NCBI GenBank assembly: GCA_903834475.1
Contig: CAILJH010000281.1
Location: 1 to 48,801, forward strand
Length of the DNA: 48,801 bases
DNA from: an uncultured Prolixibacteraceae bacterium
GTDB taxonomy: Bacteria > Bacteroidota > Bacteroidia > Bacteroidales > Prolixibacteraceae
Direction of reading: 5' to 3'
Shown: piece after piece, positions 6,047-13,454 of the stretch
Numbering within the stretch: the first letter of the stretch is position 1
Layout: each line of letters starts with the position of its first letter
Program-made: the position numbers and the translations under genes
Notes under the pieces: model-generated
What the model saw: only the letters and a program-made list of their open reading frames with translations
The model's database searches: none
What the model was told of the DNA's origin: nothing

Positions 6047-8326
6047 TTATCTCTTACTCATCATTGAACTGAGTCCGCCGCCATTCTTCACATTGGTATA
6101 ACCAGTCTGAATCAACATGCGTTGTGCATAAGCTGAACGCCCTCCGGAAGCACAGTAAACCACAATTTCGCGTGCTGCATTTTTCCCGATTACATCTAAA
6201 TTCTGCATCAAATCATCCAATGGAATGTTGACCGCTCCTGGGTACGCTCCACCGGCAAATTCCTGTTGCGTGCGCACATCAACAATAATTGGTTCGTTCG
6301 ATGTGTTCGCTCCGGAAGGTTTTGTATTCCGGTTGGCCATCATTGAACTGAGTCCGCCGCCATTCTTCACATGGGTATAACCAGCCTGCGCCAACATGCG
6401 TTGTGCATATGCAGAACGACCTCCGGAAGCGCAGTAAACCACAACTTCGCGTGCTGCATTTTTACCGATTACATCCAAATTCTGCATCAAATCATCCAAT
6501 GGAATATTGATTGCATCCGGATATGCACCGCCTGCAAATTCCTGTGGAGAGCGCACATCGATGATCAGTAATGAATTATCATCTTTGGCTTTTGCTACTG
6601 ATTTTTCTTCTGTTTTCGACGTTTCTTCTTCCAGTGATTTTAATTCAACCGGCATTAAATCAATCTGAATATGTTTAAATCCGACCGCTCTTGCCTGCCG
6701 TTGAAGTGAAGTATGTCCTCCTGAAATATTGGTAACATCTTGATAGCCTGCGCCAAGCAAGGTGCGGAGTGCCTGATGTCCTTTTTTACCGGTTTCGTCA
6801 TAAACAATCAGCGAACGACCAGCTGGGATATTTTGAATTTGCTCTGATAAGATTTCCAGCGGAATATGCACGGCACCTTTCACATGACTTTTTTCGAATG
6901 CAAAAACATCCCGAACATCAACAAAAACCGGGTTTTTGCCTTCGGTAAAAGCATCCAATTCAGTAACCGTGACCGATGGACTGAATCCTGAAATCCGGTT
7001 TTCGGCCGTGTAGGCAGCCATGTTGATTGCATCGTTGGCGGTTCCGATCGGTGGCGAATAGGCAAAGTCAATATCGGCCAAATCACTGATGGTTAATTTT
7101 GCCGCAGTGGCAGTGGCAATCACATCCAGACGCTTGTCGGCACCTTTGTATCCTGCTGCTTGTCCGCCAAGAATAATTCCGGTGTTACGATCATAAACCA
7201 ACATCGTGGTTACCGTTTCAGCACCTGGATAATAAGAGGTATGATGTTCTTTGTGAACGACTACTGAGTCGGCATCCAATCCGGCAGACCGGGCTTGTTT
7301 CAGCGAGAACCCGGTTATTCCGGCCACCGCTTCGAAAACCCGAACCACTGAAGTTCCGATTGCACCTTTGTACGGATGATTTCCTCCTAAAACATTTTCA
7401 GCGGCAATTCGTCCCTGACGGTTTGCCGGTCCGGCCAGAGGAATGCGTACTTTTTTTCCGTTCACACGATGTTCGATTTCGACCATATCGCCGGCTGCAT
7501 AAATGTCCGGATCCGAAGTTTGTAATTGGGCATTAACAAGCAATCCGCCGGCTTCTCCGATTTCGAGACCTGCGTCGATGGCCAGTTGCAAAGTGGGGCG
7601 AACTCCAATCGACAGCAAAACCATTTCGGCTTCAAGTACTTTCCCATTGTCAAGTTTCACCGCGCGTGATCCAATTTCGGTAACACCTGCATTGGTGTGA
7701 ATGCCAACACCGTACGAAAGCATTTCATTTTCAATAAATCCGGCAGTTTCGGCTTCCATGACAGCCATTACATGAGGCATCATTTCTACCACGTTCACTT
7801 TCAAGCCACGCTTCACCAGGGCTTCCACCATTTCGAGTCCGATAAAACCGCCACCTACCACCACCGCATTTTTCGGTTTCTTTTCATTCAGATGATTGGC
7901 GATTTTATCCATGTCTTCCAAAGTCCATAGTGTGAAAACATGATAATGATCGGCTCCAGGTATTGTTGGTTTAATCGGACGGCCACCTTGCGCCAGAATT
8001 AATTTGGTGTATTCAAATGTTTTTTGTTCGCCATTGCGACTATTTGTAGTTTTCAACTGGTGTGCGACCCGGTCAATCGACGAAACGCTGGTATTGATGT
8101 GCACTTCGACATCGTATTGCTCTTTAAAACTTTCGGGACTCTGAAGAATCAGTTTCGACCGGCTTTTAATATCGCCGCCAATATAATACGGCAATCCGCA
8201 GTTGGCGAACGAAATATCCGGTCCGGCCTCAAGCATTGTTATTTGTGCAGTCGGAGAAATTCGGCGCACTTTGGCTGCTGCTGTTGCTCCTGCTGCAACT
8301 CCTCCTATAATGATTATCTTTTCCAT
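6047..8326 (-). CDS. CoA-disulfide/persulfide reductase fused to three rhodanese domains
   Basis: A 759-residue protein. Residues 1-450 are a pyridine nucleotide-disulfide oxidoreductase of the CoADR/Npsr type: FAD motif IIIGGVAAGATAAAKVRR, single active Cys in FANCGLPYYIGG (about C43), NAD motif VVVGGGFIGLEMVEAL, FAD motif IYAAGDM. A first rhodanese domain (about 455-550) has lost its catalytic Cys: the loop reads IVYDETGKKG. Two further rhodanese domains carry active CASGGRS loops (C632 and C725). They are near-identical copies offset by 93 residues (279 bp), so a recent internal duplication. Known relatives with one rhodanese domain reduce CoA persulfide or polysulfide with NADH and release sulfide. 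The duplicated domains could load persulfide from two donors. No signal peptide; cytoplasmic. Confidence 0.92.
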   Translation of the reverse strand: MEKIIIIGGVAAGATAAAKVRRISPTAQITMLEAGPDISFANCGLPYYIGGDIKSRSKLILQSPESFKEQYDVEVHINTSVSSIDRVAHQLKTTNSRNGEQKTFEYTKLILAQGGRPIKPTIPGADHYHVFTLWTLEDMDKIANHLNEKKPKNAVVVGGGFIGLEMVEALVKRGLKVNVVEMMPHVMAVMEAETAGFIENEMLSYGVGIHTNAGVTEIGSRAVKLDNGKVLEAEMVLLSIGVRPTLQLAIDAGLEIGEAGGLLVNAQLQTSDPDIYAAGDMVEIEHRVNGKKVRIPLAGPANRQGRIAAENVLGGNHPYKGAIGTSVVRVFEAVAGITGFSLKQARSAGLDADSVVVHKEHHTSYYPGAETVTTMLVYDRNTGIILGGQAAGYKGADKRLDVIATATAAKLTISDLADIDFAYSPPIGTANDAINMAAYTAENRISGFSPSVTVTELDAFTEGKNPVFVDVRDVFAFEKSHVKGAVHIPLEILSEQIQNIPAGRSLIVYDETGKKGHQALRTLLGAGYQDVTNISGGHTSLQRQARAVGFKHIQIDLMPVELKSLEEETSKTEEKSVAKAKDDNSLLIIDVRSPQEFAGGAYPDAINIPLDDLMQNLDVIGKNAAREVVVYCASGGRSAYAQRMLAQAGYTHVKNGGGLSSMMANRNTKPSGANTSNEPIIVDVRTQQEFAGGAYPGAVNIPLDDLMQNLDVIGKNAAREIVVYCASGGRSAYAQRMLIQTGYTNVKNGGGLSSMMSKR

Positions 8327-8374
8327 GTTCTTTGTCTTATGTTATTTGATTATGTGATTAATATTTTGTGTCTT

Positions 8375-8457
8375 GTCACCCTGAACTTCCTGCCAGCCGG
8401 CAGGCTGGGTTTCAGGGTCTCATCAGAGTTGAGATGCTGAAACAAGTTCAGCATGAC
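8375..8457. repeat. Dispersed intergenic repeat (GTCACCCTGAAC...GCATGAC)
   Basis: Outer ends GTCA and TGAC. Inside are an inverted CCTGAA/TTCAGG pair around a CCTGCCAGCCGGCAGG palindrome and a second arm CTGAAACAAGTTCAG. A related element lies upstream of the cytochrome b gene (36640-36708). Elements of this look are common between genes of Bacteroidota. Confidence 0.6.
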
Positions 8458-8486
8458 GCTCTTTTGAAAATTCATTGACTGTCAAT

Positions 8487-8906
8487 TTATCCAACTTTCG
8501 CCATCTCTTTCAATAAAAAATCTTTCGATTTGATGCCCACAAAACGGTTTATTTCAATTCCGTTTCTAAGTAAAATCAGGGTTGGAATACTCCTGACTTT
8601 AAACTGATTGGCCAGCGACTGGAATTGCTGAATATCAACTTTTCCAACATGTGAGTTCCCTTTAAGTTCAATGGCTACGTCGTTTAAAACGGGGGCCATC
8701 ATTCGGCAAGGCGCGCACCAGCTGGCCCAGAAATCGACCAACACGACTTTATTTTTTGTTTGTTGATGGAAATTTTGTTCAGTAAGTGTTAAAACTTTGG
8801 CATGATCGGCTACCATGGGTGTGCTTTTTATTTTTGCCATCGCCACAGTTCGGAAAACAAATACTGCGACGACCAAAACTCCAATTACAATGAATGTTGT
8901 TTGCAT
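8487..8906 (-). CDS. Membrane-tethered thioredoxin
   Basis: A 139-residue protein. One uncleaved-looking transmembrane segment (about residues 3-24) is followed by AKIKSTPM and a complete thioredoxin domain with FWASWCAPCRMMAP (WCAPC) and the cis-Pro site SIPTLILLRNG. The side of the membrane on which the domain lies cannot be told from sequence alone. It is directly downstream of the thioredoxin-like gene and upstream of CoADR-rhodanese, so it may feed electrons to persulfide reduction at the membrane. Confidence 0.9.
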   Translation of the reverse strand: MQTTFIVIGVLVVAVFVFRTVAMAKIKSTPMVADHAKVLTLTEQNFHQQTKNKVVLVDFWASWCAPCRMMAPVLNDVAIELKGNSHVGKVDIQQFQSLANQFKVRSIPTLILLRNGIEINRFVGIKSKDFLLKEMAKVG

Positions 8907-8941
8907 ATTTCTTTGATTAATTTTTTGCCTGATGTGTTTGA

Positions 8942-9298
8942 CTAAACATGGATGGTTGCTGCAAATTCACGGTCCAAAATAGCTGAAATCTGAGCTTTGG
9001 TTTGAATGCCTGCGGTGGCTTTTACTGCTATCCCACTTTTGTAATAAACGGTAAACGGATGTTCCTGAGAATCCTGAACTTCAGGCAATGCATGAAAGAA
9101 ATATGATTCAGGGTTGTCATATTCTATGTCATAAATCTTTATGTGAGTGTATTTTTCCTCCAATTCTTCGGCAATCCGGTAAACGGGAATACATAAAGGC
9201 CCCATGCGGCCGCAGATGATCATGACGTTTTCGTTTTCGTTGATGATTCTTGCGTATTCTTCAGCGCTTTCGATGTGATTTAAATTGGTGTATAACAT
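8942..9298 (-). CDS. Thioredoxin-fold protein with unusual CGRMGPLC site
   Basis: A 118-residue protein with a thioredoxin-like pattern: VMIICGRMGPLCIPVYRIAEELEE at the active-site strand and helix, IKIYDIEYDN, and HPFTVYYKSGIAVKATAGIQTKAQI in the C-terminal half. The usual CxxC is replaced by two cysteines six residues apart (CGRMGPLC), and the cis-Pro motif is a HPF. It may be a redox, persulfide or metal carrier; function unknown. I start it at the ATG giving MLYTNLNH, because a longer TTG start would overlap the -7 element just upstream. First gene of the long minus-strand series, divergent from the Crp/Fnr regulator. Confidence 0.78.
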   Translation of the reverse strand: MLYTNLNHIESAEEYARIINENENVMIICGRMGPLCIPVYRIAEELEEKYTHIKIYDIEYDNPESYFFHALPEVQDSQEHPFTVYYKSGIAVKATAGIQTKAQISAILDREFAATIHV

Positions 9299-9325
9299 GC
9301 CTGCTTTATTGAATTTGTTATGACA

Positions 9326-9333
9326 CAAAACTA
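9326..9333 (-). promoter_or_regulatory. -7 element of the thiol-redox gene series
   Basis: Minus-strand TAGTTTTG fits TAnnTTTG, with a TTTA (near TTTG) 19 bp further upstream. Transcription would begin about 20 nt before the ATG at 9298. It lies in the divergent region shared with the Crp/Fnr gene, a natural place for control by that regulator. Confidence 0.5.
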
Positions 9334-9484
9334 CATGATAAAAGGAAGAGAGTAAAGATTTTTGGGCAGAAGCGCATCGGCTCCTGAATTGAACTGCGAC
9401 AACTTTTTTATTGATTTACATACTGACTATGCCCAGTCGAAGTATAATCCTACCTTTACGAATCTAATTCAGGAAAATAAGTCA

Positions 9485-10180
9485 ATGAAACCTATTCTCG
9501 AAACCGATCAGGAGTTTATTTGCGACATTCAGGCGCCTTGTTTTCAAATGCTTTCGCCCGAAGAGGCCGAACTGGTCAGGGCAAGCAAAACTCAGGTCTT
9601 GTTCCGAAAAGGCGATCACCTGACTAAGCAGGGAGCATTTGCTTCGTATGCCTTGTTTGTAATCAATGGACTGGCCAAGCAATACATCGAGGGTGATGGC
9701 TCAAAGAACTTTAACCTGAGAATTATTCAACCCGGCGAATTTGTTGGACTGTCTGCCATTTTCACCAAAAACACCTTCAATTATTCGTCTGTCGCATTGA
9801 CCGATTGCCAGGTTTTTTTGGTCGAAAAGGATGCCATTACAGCTGTTATCAAGCAAAACGGGCAATTTGGGTTCAATATGATCAAGCGGTATTGCGAGCA
9901 AAATGCCAACCTTTTCGATACGCTGCGAACGGTTTTGTACAAACAGATGAATGGTCGTATAGCAGATACTTTATTGTATGTCGATAGCCTGAAAGCAGAA
10001 AATCCGGAGATATTTCAGCTTCTTTCCCGAAAAGATATGGCCGACTTCGCCGGAATTTCCACTGAAAGCGCCGTAAAACTCCTGAAAAGCTTTGAAAAGG
10101 AAGGATTGATAGAATTGCACGATAAAGATATCGTGGTTGTTAATCACAAAGAATTGGTCGAAATCAGTAAAAAAGGTTAA
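9485..10180 (+). CDS. Crp/Fnr family transcription regulator
   Basis: A 231-residue protein. The cyclic-nucleotide-binding fold covers about residues 20-130 (VLFRKGDHLTKQGAFASYALFVINGLAKQYIEG, PGEFVGLSAIF) and the C-terminal winged helix holds RKDMADFAGISTESAVKLLKSFEKEGLIEL. It has no Fnr-type N-terminal Cys cluster, though single cysteines at ICDIQAPC could be redox-active. I chose the ATG giving MKPILETDQ over an upstream TTG that adds unrelated residues. It is divergent from the thiol-redox series and precedes the ECF operon; two similar regulators lie elsewhere in the window (27305 and 46645). Effector unknown. Confidence 0.88.
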   Translation: MKPILETDQEFICDIQAPCFQMLSPEEAELVRASKTQVLFRKGDHLTKQGAFASYALFVINGLAKQYIEGDGSKNFNLRIIQPGEFVGLSAIFTKNTFNYSSVALTDCQVFLVEKDAITAVIKQNGQFGFNMIKRYCEQNANLFDTLRTVLYKQMNGRIADTLLYVDSLKAENPEIFQLLSRKDMADFAGISTESAVKLLKSFEKEGLIELHDKDIVVVNHKELVEISKKG

Positions 10181-10194
10181 ATAGTGTTTCATGG

Positions 10195-10220
10195 TGCAAG
10201 TTTTCCGAACTTGTGGTGTC
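10195..10220 (+). promoter_or_regulatory. ECF-type promoter motif, copy A (before sigma gene)
   Basis: TGCAAGTTTT followed after 9 nt by TGGTGTC. A second motif with the same two boxes and the same spacing lies before the anti-sigma gene; 20 of 26 positions agree and all differences fall in the spacer. This is the layout of a promoter read by the sigma factor encoded just downstream, i.e. autoregulation. The spacer here also makes a CAAGTT/AACTTG inverted repeat. Confidence 0.7.
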
Positions 10221-10252
10221 AAATAAATCAAATTCACATTTGACAAATCCGA

Positions 10253-10834
10253 ATGGACGAAGCCCAACTCATCAAAGGTATTCAACAAGGTGACCGCAAA
10301 TCATTTCAAACATTGGTAGAAACCTACCAGCGGATGGTTGTGAATACCTGTCTGGCTATTGTCCACAACAAAGCCGATGCTGAGGACCTTGCTCAGGATG
10401 TATTTGTGGAAATATTCCGGACTGCCGAAAATTTCAGAGGCGATTCTAAAGTCTCCACATGGTTGTACCGGATTGCCACCAACCGTTCGCTGAATATGAT
10501 CCGAAATAATAAACGGAAGCGCTTTTTTCAGTCTATCGAAGAAGCGTTCACTGGCGGACGAAACCATGGCAGTGAAGTATCGGAATCCCGCAACGATCAG
10601 CCCGACCAGAATATTACCGACCAGCAACGATCAGACTTGTTGCACCGGGCCATAGATCGACTACCCGAAAAACAACGCATTGCATTTACCTTGAATAAAT
10701 ACGAAGAACTGCCCTATCAGCAAATTGCCGAAATCATGGAAATCTCTTTAGCTTCGGTTGAGTCGCTGATTCACCGGGCAAAGAAGAACCTTCAGGAACA
10801 GCTTTTAGATTGTTACAAAAAAAAGTGCGTTTGA
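10253..10834 (+). CDS. ECF RNA polymerase sigma factor
   Basis: A 193-residue sigma-70 family protein of the ECF class. Region 2 contains AEDLAQDVFVEIFRTAENFRGDSKVSTWLYRIATN (DAED-type core-binding and -10 helix), and region 4 contains RAIDRLPEKQRIAFTLNKYEELPYQQIAEIMEISLASVESLIHRAKKNLQ (-35 helix-turn-helix). It directs polymerase to stress promoters, likely the two TGCAAGTTTT/TGGTGTC motifs flanking this gene. The next gene encodes its likely anti-sigma factor. The signal is unknown; the downstream Spy/CpxP-like protein suggests envelope or metal stress. Confidence 0.95.
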   Translation: MDEAQLIKGIQQGDRKSFQTLVETYQRMVVNTCLAIVHNKADAEDLAQDVFVEIFRTAENFRGDSKVSTWLYRIATNRSLNMIRNNKRKRFFQSIEEAFTGGRNHGSEVSESRNDQPDQNITDQQRSDLLHRAIDRLPEKQRIAFTLNKYEELPYQQIAEIMEISLASVESLIHRAKKNLQEQLLDCYKKKCV

Positions 10835-10835
10835 T

Positions 10836-10861
10836 TGCAAGTTTTTAAAACAAATGGTGTC
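10836..10861 (+). promoter_or_regulatory. ECF-type promoter motif, copy B (before anti-sigma gene)
   Basis: TGCAAGTTTT, 9-nt spacer, TGGTGTC, the same as copy A. It lies between the sigma stop and the anti-sigma start, so the later genes get an extra sigma-dependent transcript. Its position also argues for the start at 10881, since an earlier start at 10854 would fall inside the promoter. Confidence 0.7.
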
Positions 10862-10880
10862 TTACATTAAAAGCAACAAA

Positions 10881-11306
10881 ATGAAAACAAAGTGCATCCA
10901 AAAAGACCTGATTTTTTATCTCGACAATGAATTGTCGGTTGAAATGAGGACTGCCGTTGAAAAACATCTGGAGGAATGTGCCGACTGCCGGAGCTTTTTG
11001 GCTTTCTTACAGGAAGGGATCCAGATCATTGAAAAGGAAAAAAATCCGGAAGTTACTCCTTTCTTTTATACCCGGTTAAGTGCACGTCTGGAAGAAAAGC
11101 CGGTATATCAGACACAAAGTCAATGGGTGAGATTGGCACAACCAGCATTTTTCTCGCTTGTTCTTCTTGCCGGAATTTATGGTGGATTAAAATTAGGCAG
11201 CAACGCTTCATCGCCAAAAGTATATCAACAAGCAACCAACAGCGCCCAAATGCTCAACGACTTTGCAACCGAACCGATCGAATCATTCTTACTTGACGAA
11301 TTATGA
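10881..11306 (+). CDS. Anti-sigma factor with zinc-finger (zf-HC2) domain
   Basis: A 141-residue membrane protein. The N-terminal part has the zinc-binding anti-sigma pattern: an early Cys (KCIQKDLIFYLDNEL), then HLEECADCRSFLAFL (HxxxCxxC). One transmembrane span follows (about residues 92-108, FFSLVLLAGIYGGLKLG). The short outside tail ends EPIESFLLDEL. Known relatives hold the sigma factor at the membrane until a signal frees it. It overlaps the next gene as ATGA. Confidence 0.88.
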   Translation: MKTKCIQKDLIFYLDNELSVEMRTAVEKHLEECADCRSFLAFLQEGIQIIEKEKNPEVTPFFYTRLSARLEEKPVYQTQSQWVRLAQPAFFSLVLLAGIYGGLKLGSNASSPKVYQQATNSAQMLNDFATEPIESFLLDEL

Positions 11307-11836
11307 ACGCAACAAATAAATACCGAATATTAATCTGGATCATCGTTATTCTGGTTGCCACCAATCTTTCAACCATCGGTTCCTTTTATTACTACCGAAT
11401 GAATGACCCGAAAACAACAGATTTGAAGCAGGAAGATCAGAAAGCAATTCCGGGAGAACAGCGCACCCGTTTTTTCAGGGATCAACTTAATCTGAATGCT
11501 GAACAGCTCGATCAGTTCCGCGACATTAACCGGACTTTTAACCGGACCGCCAGAAGTATTGAAATGAATTTGGCTCAATTACGGGAAGATCTGATTAATG
11601 AACTTGGAACTCCAAATCCCGACAGCATTCGCCTCGACCAGATGGCCATAGAAGTCGGAAACAATCATTCGAAACTCAAGCAGGTAACTACTACTTTTTA
11701 TCTGGATATGAAAAAAATCTGCACTGCTGAACAACAAACAAAACTGCATGAAATATTCCAGTCGATGCTCAACAAAGATAACCAGGTAAACCTTCCACAG
11801 TCTGGAAATCAGGGAGGCCGATGGCGAAATAAATAA
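11303..11836 (+). CDS. Spy/CpxP-like periplasmic stress-sensor protein, membrane-anchored
   Basis: A 177-residue protein with one N-terminal transmembrane segment (about residues 9-31) and a helical periplasmic part. It contains RFFRDQLNLNAEQLDQFRDINRTFNRTAR and a second CTAEQQTKLHEIFQSML, the paired LNxxQ/LTxxQ-type motifs of CpxP/Spy/CnrX proteins. Such proteins sense misfolded protein or metals, or act as chaperones. It is translationally coupled to the anti-sigma factor, so it probably supplies or tunes the signal. The ligand is unknown. Confidence 0.8.
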   Translation: MNATNKYRILIWIIVILVATNLSTIGSFYYYRMNDPKTTDLKQEDQKAIPGEQRTRFFRDQLNLNAEQLDQFRDINRTFNRTARSIEMNLAQLREDLINELGTPNPDSIRLDQMAIEVGNNHSKLKQVTTTFYLDMKKICTAEQQTKLHEIFQSMLNKDNQVNLPQSGNQGGRWRNK

Positions 11837-11858
11837 GCACAAATTAATACTTTAATTT

Positions 11859-11951
11859 ATGAGAACAGACCTGTTAAATCGGTTTGCATGGCTCTGCCTT
11901 GCCCTAATTCTATCTTTCGGATGTAGAAAACAATTTTTAATACCAGAATAA
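11859..11951 (+). CDS. Tiny putative lipoprotein, 30 residues
   Basis: ATG to TAA with 30 codons, between the Spy-like gene and the EF-hand-like gene. It reads as an almost bare lipoprotein signal peptide: basic start MRTDLLNRF, hydrophobic WLCLALILSFG, then the lipobox Cys and a tail of eight residues. It could be a small stress lipoprotein of the entericidin kind, a leader peptide, or a remnant of a longer gene. I cannot decide; support is only the signal-peptide pattern and the operon position. Confidence 0.35.
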   Translation: MRTDLLNRFAWLCLALILSFGCRKQFLIPE

Positions 11952-11997
11952 TTCAATTTTTAAAATCACCAATGTTTAACAATTTAAAACAAAGATT

Positions 11998-12334
11998 ATG
12001 AAAGCAAAGATTTTTTTAACAGGATTAGCCCTCGTGGCAGTAGCAGCTTTTGCAAGCGCTCAAAAACCGATTGCCCCAAAAGGAAATGGCAGTGGAACAT
12101 GCAACGGAACTACAAAATGTTCAGCTTTTGTGGATGCCAACAAAAATGGTATTTGCGATACCTACGAAAACCTTACAACTACCGGATCGGTTGGCAAAGG
12201 AAATGGAACCGGAACTTGTACCGGAGTTGGAGTTGAAATTGGAAAAGGCCATGGGTAAAGGAAAAGGAGTAAATTTTATTGATGTGAATCAGAATGGGGT
12301 TTGCGACACTTACGAAGCACTTAAGAAAAAGTGA
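11998..12334 (+). pseudogene. Exported protein with two DxNxNGxCD motifs, split by a frameshift
   Basis: The first frame begins with a signal peptide (MKAKIFLTGLALVAVAAFASA), then AFVDANKNGICDTYENL, a calcium-loop-like DxNxNGxxD repeat with a Cys, and ends early in GVEIGKGHG. The +1 frame carries straight on with GKGKGVNFIDVNQNGVCDTYEALKKK. That is a second copy of the same motif with the same Gly-Lys linker style. A single-base indel near 12240-12255, in G/A-rich sequence, would join them into a protein of about 110 residues. It could be a real mutation, a sequencing error, or less likely a programmed +1 shift at GGGTAA. Function unknown; it belongs to the ECF stress operon. Confidence 0.7.
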
Positions 12335-12399
12335 AAACGATCTGAATTACACAATGAAAACTAACAATGTTTTAGTAATTAATAATAACTCAGAAGACA

Positions 12400-13194
12400 A
12401 TGAAAACAAGTATTAAAAATGTAGTAGTAAGTTTCTTTTTGTTTGGATCAATAGCCTTATTGACTTCCTGTCAGAAAGATGCAATGACCTCTGAAAATCT
12501 TCAGTATGCAAGTGTTTTAAGTGTTTCAGCAGATGGAACTACTGCTGTAATTGAGGCTAATCTGAAATCAGCATTGATAGAAACCTCCGGCTTAACCGAT
12601 AGCGAATTAGCATCTTTATTGAAAATGAAACAGGAGGAAAAACTTGCCCGGGATGTTTATTCGGTCCTATCTCAGAAATGGGGAAGTCAGGTTTTTTCGA
12701 ACATTTCGAAAGCCGAAGATAACCACTTGAACGCGATTACTCTTCTGCTTACAAACTATGGTTCTACCGAAATAACAATTGGTGAAGCTGGTGTCTTTGC
12801 TGACGCTGCAGTTCAAACCTTGTACAATGATTTGGTCACCAAAGCAAACGTTTCAATTGAAGAAGCCTTTAAAACGGGGGCATTGATTGAAGAAATGGAC
12901 ATTAATGACCTTAATGAATCGCTTGTAAATACAACCAATGCGAATGTTCTTTTGGTATTTGACAACCTGCTGAAAGGTTCGCGCAACCATCTCAGGGCAT
13001 TTAATCGCCAGTTAACAACTTTGGGAATTGTCTATACTCCTGTTTTTATCAGTCAGGCTGATTACGACCAGATTGCAAGCTCTCCAATGGAAAAAGGGAA
13101 GCAATATAAAATGCAAGGCAAAGGAAACGGTCAGGGAAACGGCAAAGGACAAAAAGGTCAGGGAAATAAAGGCAACGGAACTTGTAGCAATTAA
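12400..13194 (+). CDS. DUF2202 ferritin-like lipoprotein
   Basis: A 264-residue protein with a lipoprotein signal (IALLTSC lipobox). The DUF2202 domain spans about residues 65-225: KMKQEEKLARDVYSVLSQKWG, FSNISKAEDNHLNAI, DLNESLV and LLKGSRNHLRAFNRQL. The Glu and ExxH positions match a ferritin-like four-helix bundle that may bind metal. The last 35 residues are a low-complexity Gly-Lys-Asn-Gln tail ending NGTCSN, like the linkers in the preceding gene. Function of the family is unknown. End of the ECF operon; a strong terminator follows. Confidence 0.88.
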   Translation: MKTSIKNVVVSFFLFGSIALLTSCQKDAMTSENLQYASVLSVSADGTTAVIEANLKSALIETSGLTDSELASLLKMKQEEKLARDVYSVLSQKWGSQVFSNISKAEDNHLNAITLLLTNYGSTEITIGEAGVFADAAVQTLYNDLVTKANVSIEEAFKTGALIEEMDINDLNESLVNTTNANVLLVFDNLLKGSRNHLRAFNRQLTTLGIVYTPVFISQADYDQIASSPMEKGKQYKMQGKGNGQGNGKGQKGQGNKGNGTCSN

Positions 13195-13201
13195 AGGTTA
13201 T

Positions 13202-13243
13202 CATTTGCCGGGAATAATTCAATCATTCCCGGCAAATGTTTAT
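13202..13243 (+). terminator. Intrinsic terminator after DUF2202 gene
   Basis: CATTTGCCGGGAAT pairs perfectly with ATTCCCGGCAAATG (14 bp) around a 9-nt loop, followed by TTTATTT. It closes the ECF operon. Confidence 0.8.
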
Positions 13244-13372
13244 TTATAAATGTATTCGAATACAGCTTAGTTCCAGCATCACTCCCTGATTTTCAAAACC
13301 TGAATTACTGAATACTCTTCACCCCAAAGGATATCCTAATTCTTTCCAAAATAATTTTAAAATAGCTGTCGA

Positions 13373-13397
13373 AATGAACGCTGGTTCATTATCTTTG
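13373..13397 (+). promoter_or_regulatory. Operator (18-bp inverted repeat) joined to a -7 element
   Basis: AATGAAC-GCTG-GTTCATT is a perfect inverted repeat directly touching TATCTTTG, a TAnnTTTG box. The operator thus fills the spacer between -33 and -7, typical for a dimeric repressor of the TetR kind. It would control the DUF134/NifX-like pair (leader about 55 nt). No TetR gene lies in the window. Confidence 0.6.
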
Positions 13398-13454
13398 TCA
13401 GGAATCAGTTGATTTCGGACTTTTTTTTATCGAATATCTTCAAACTCAATTTAA

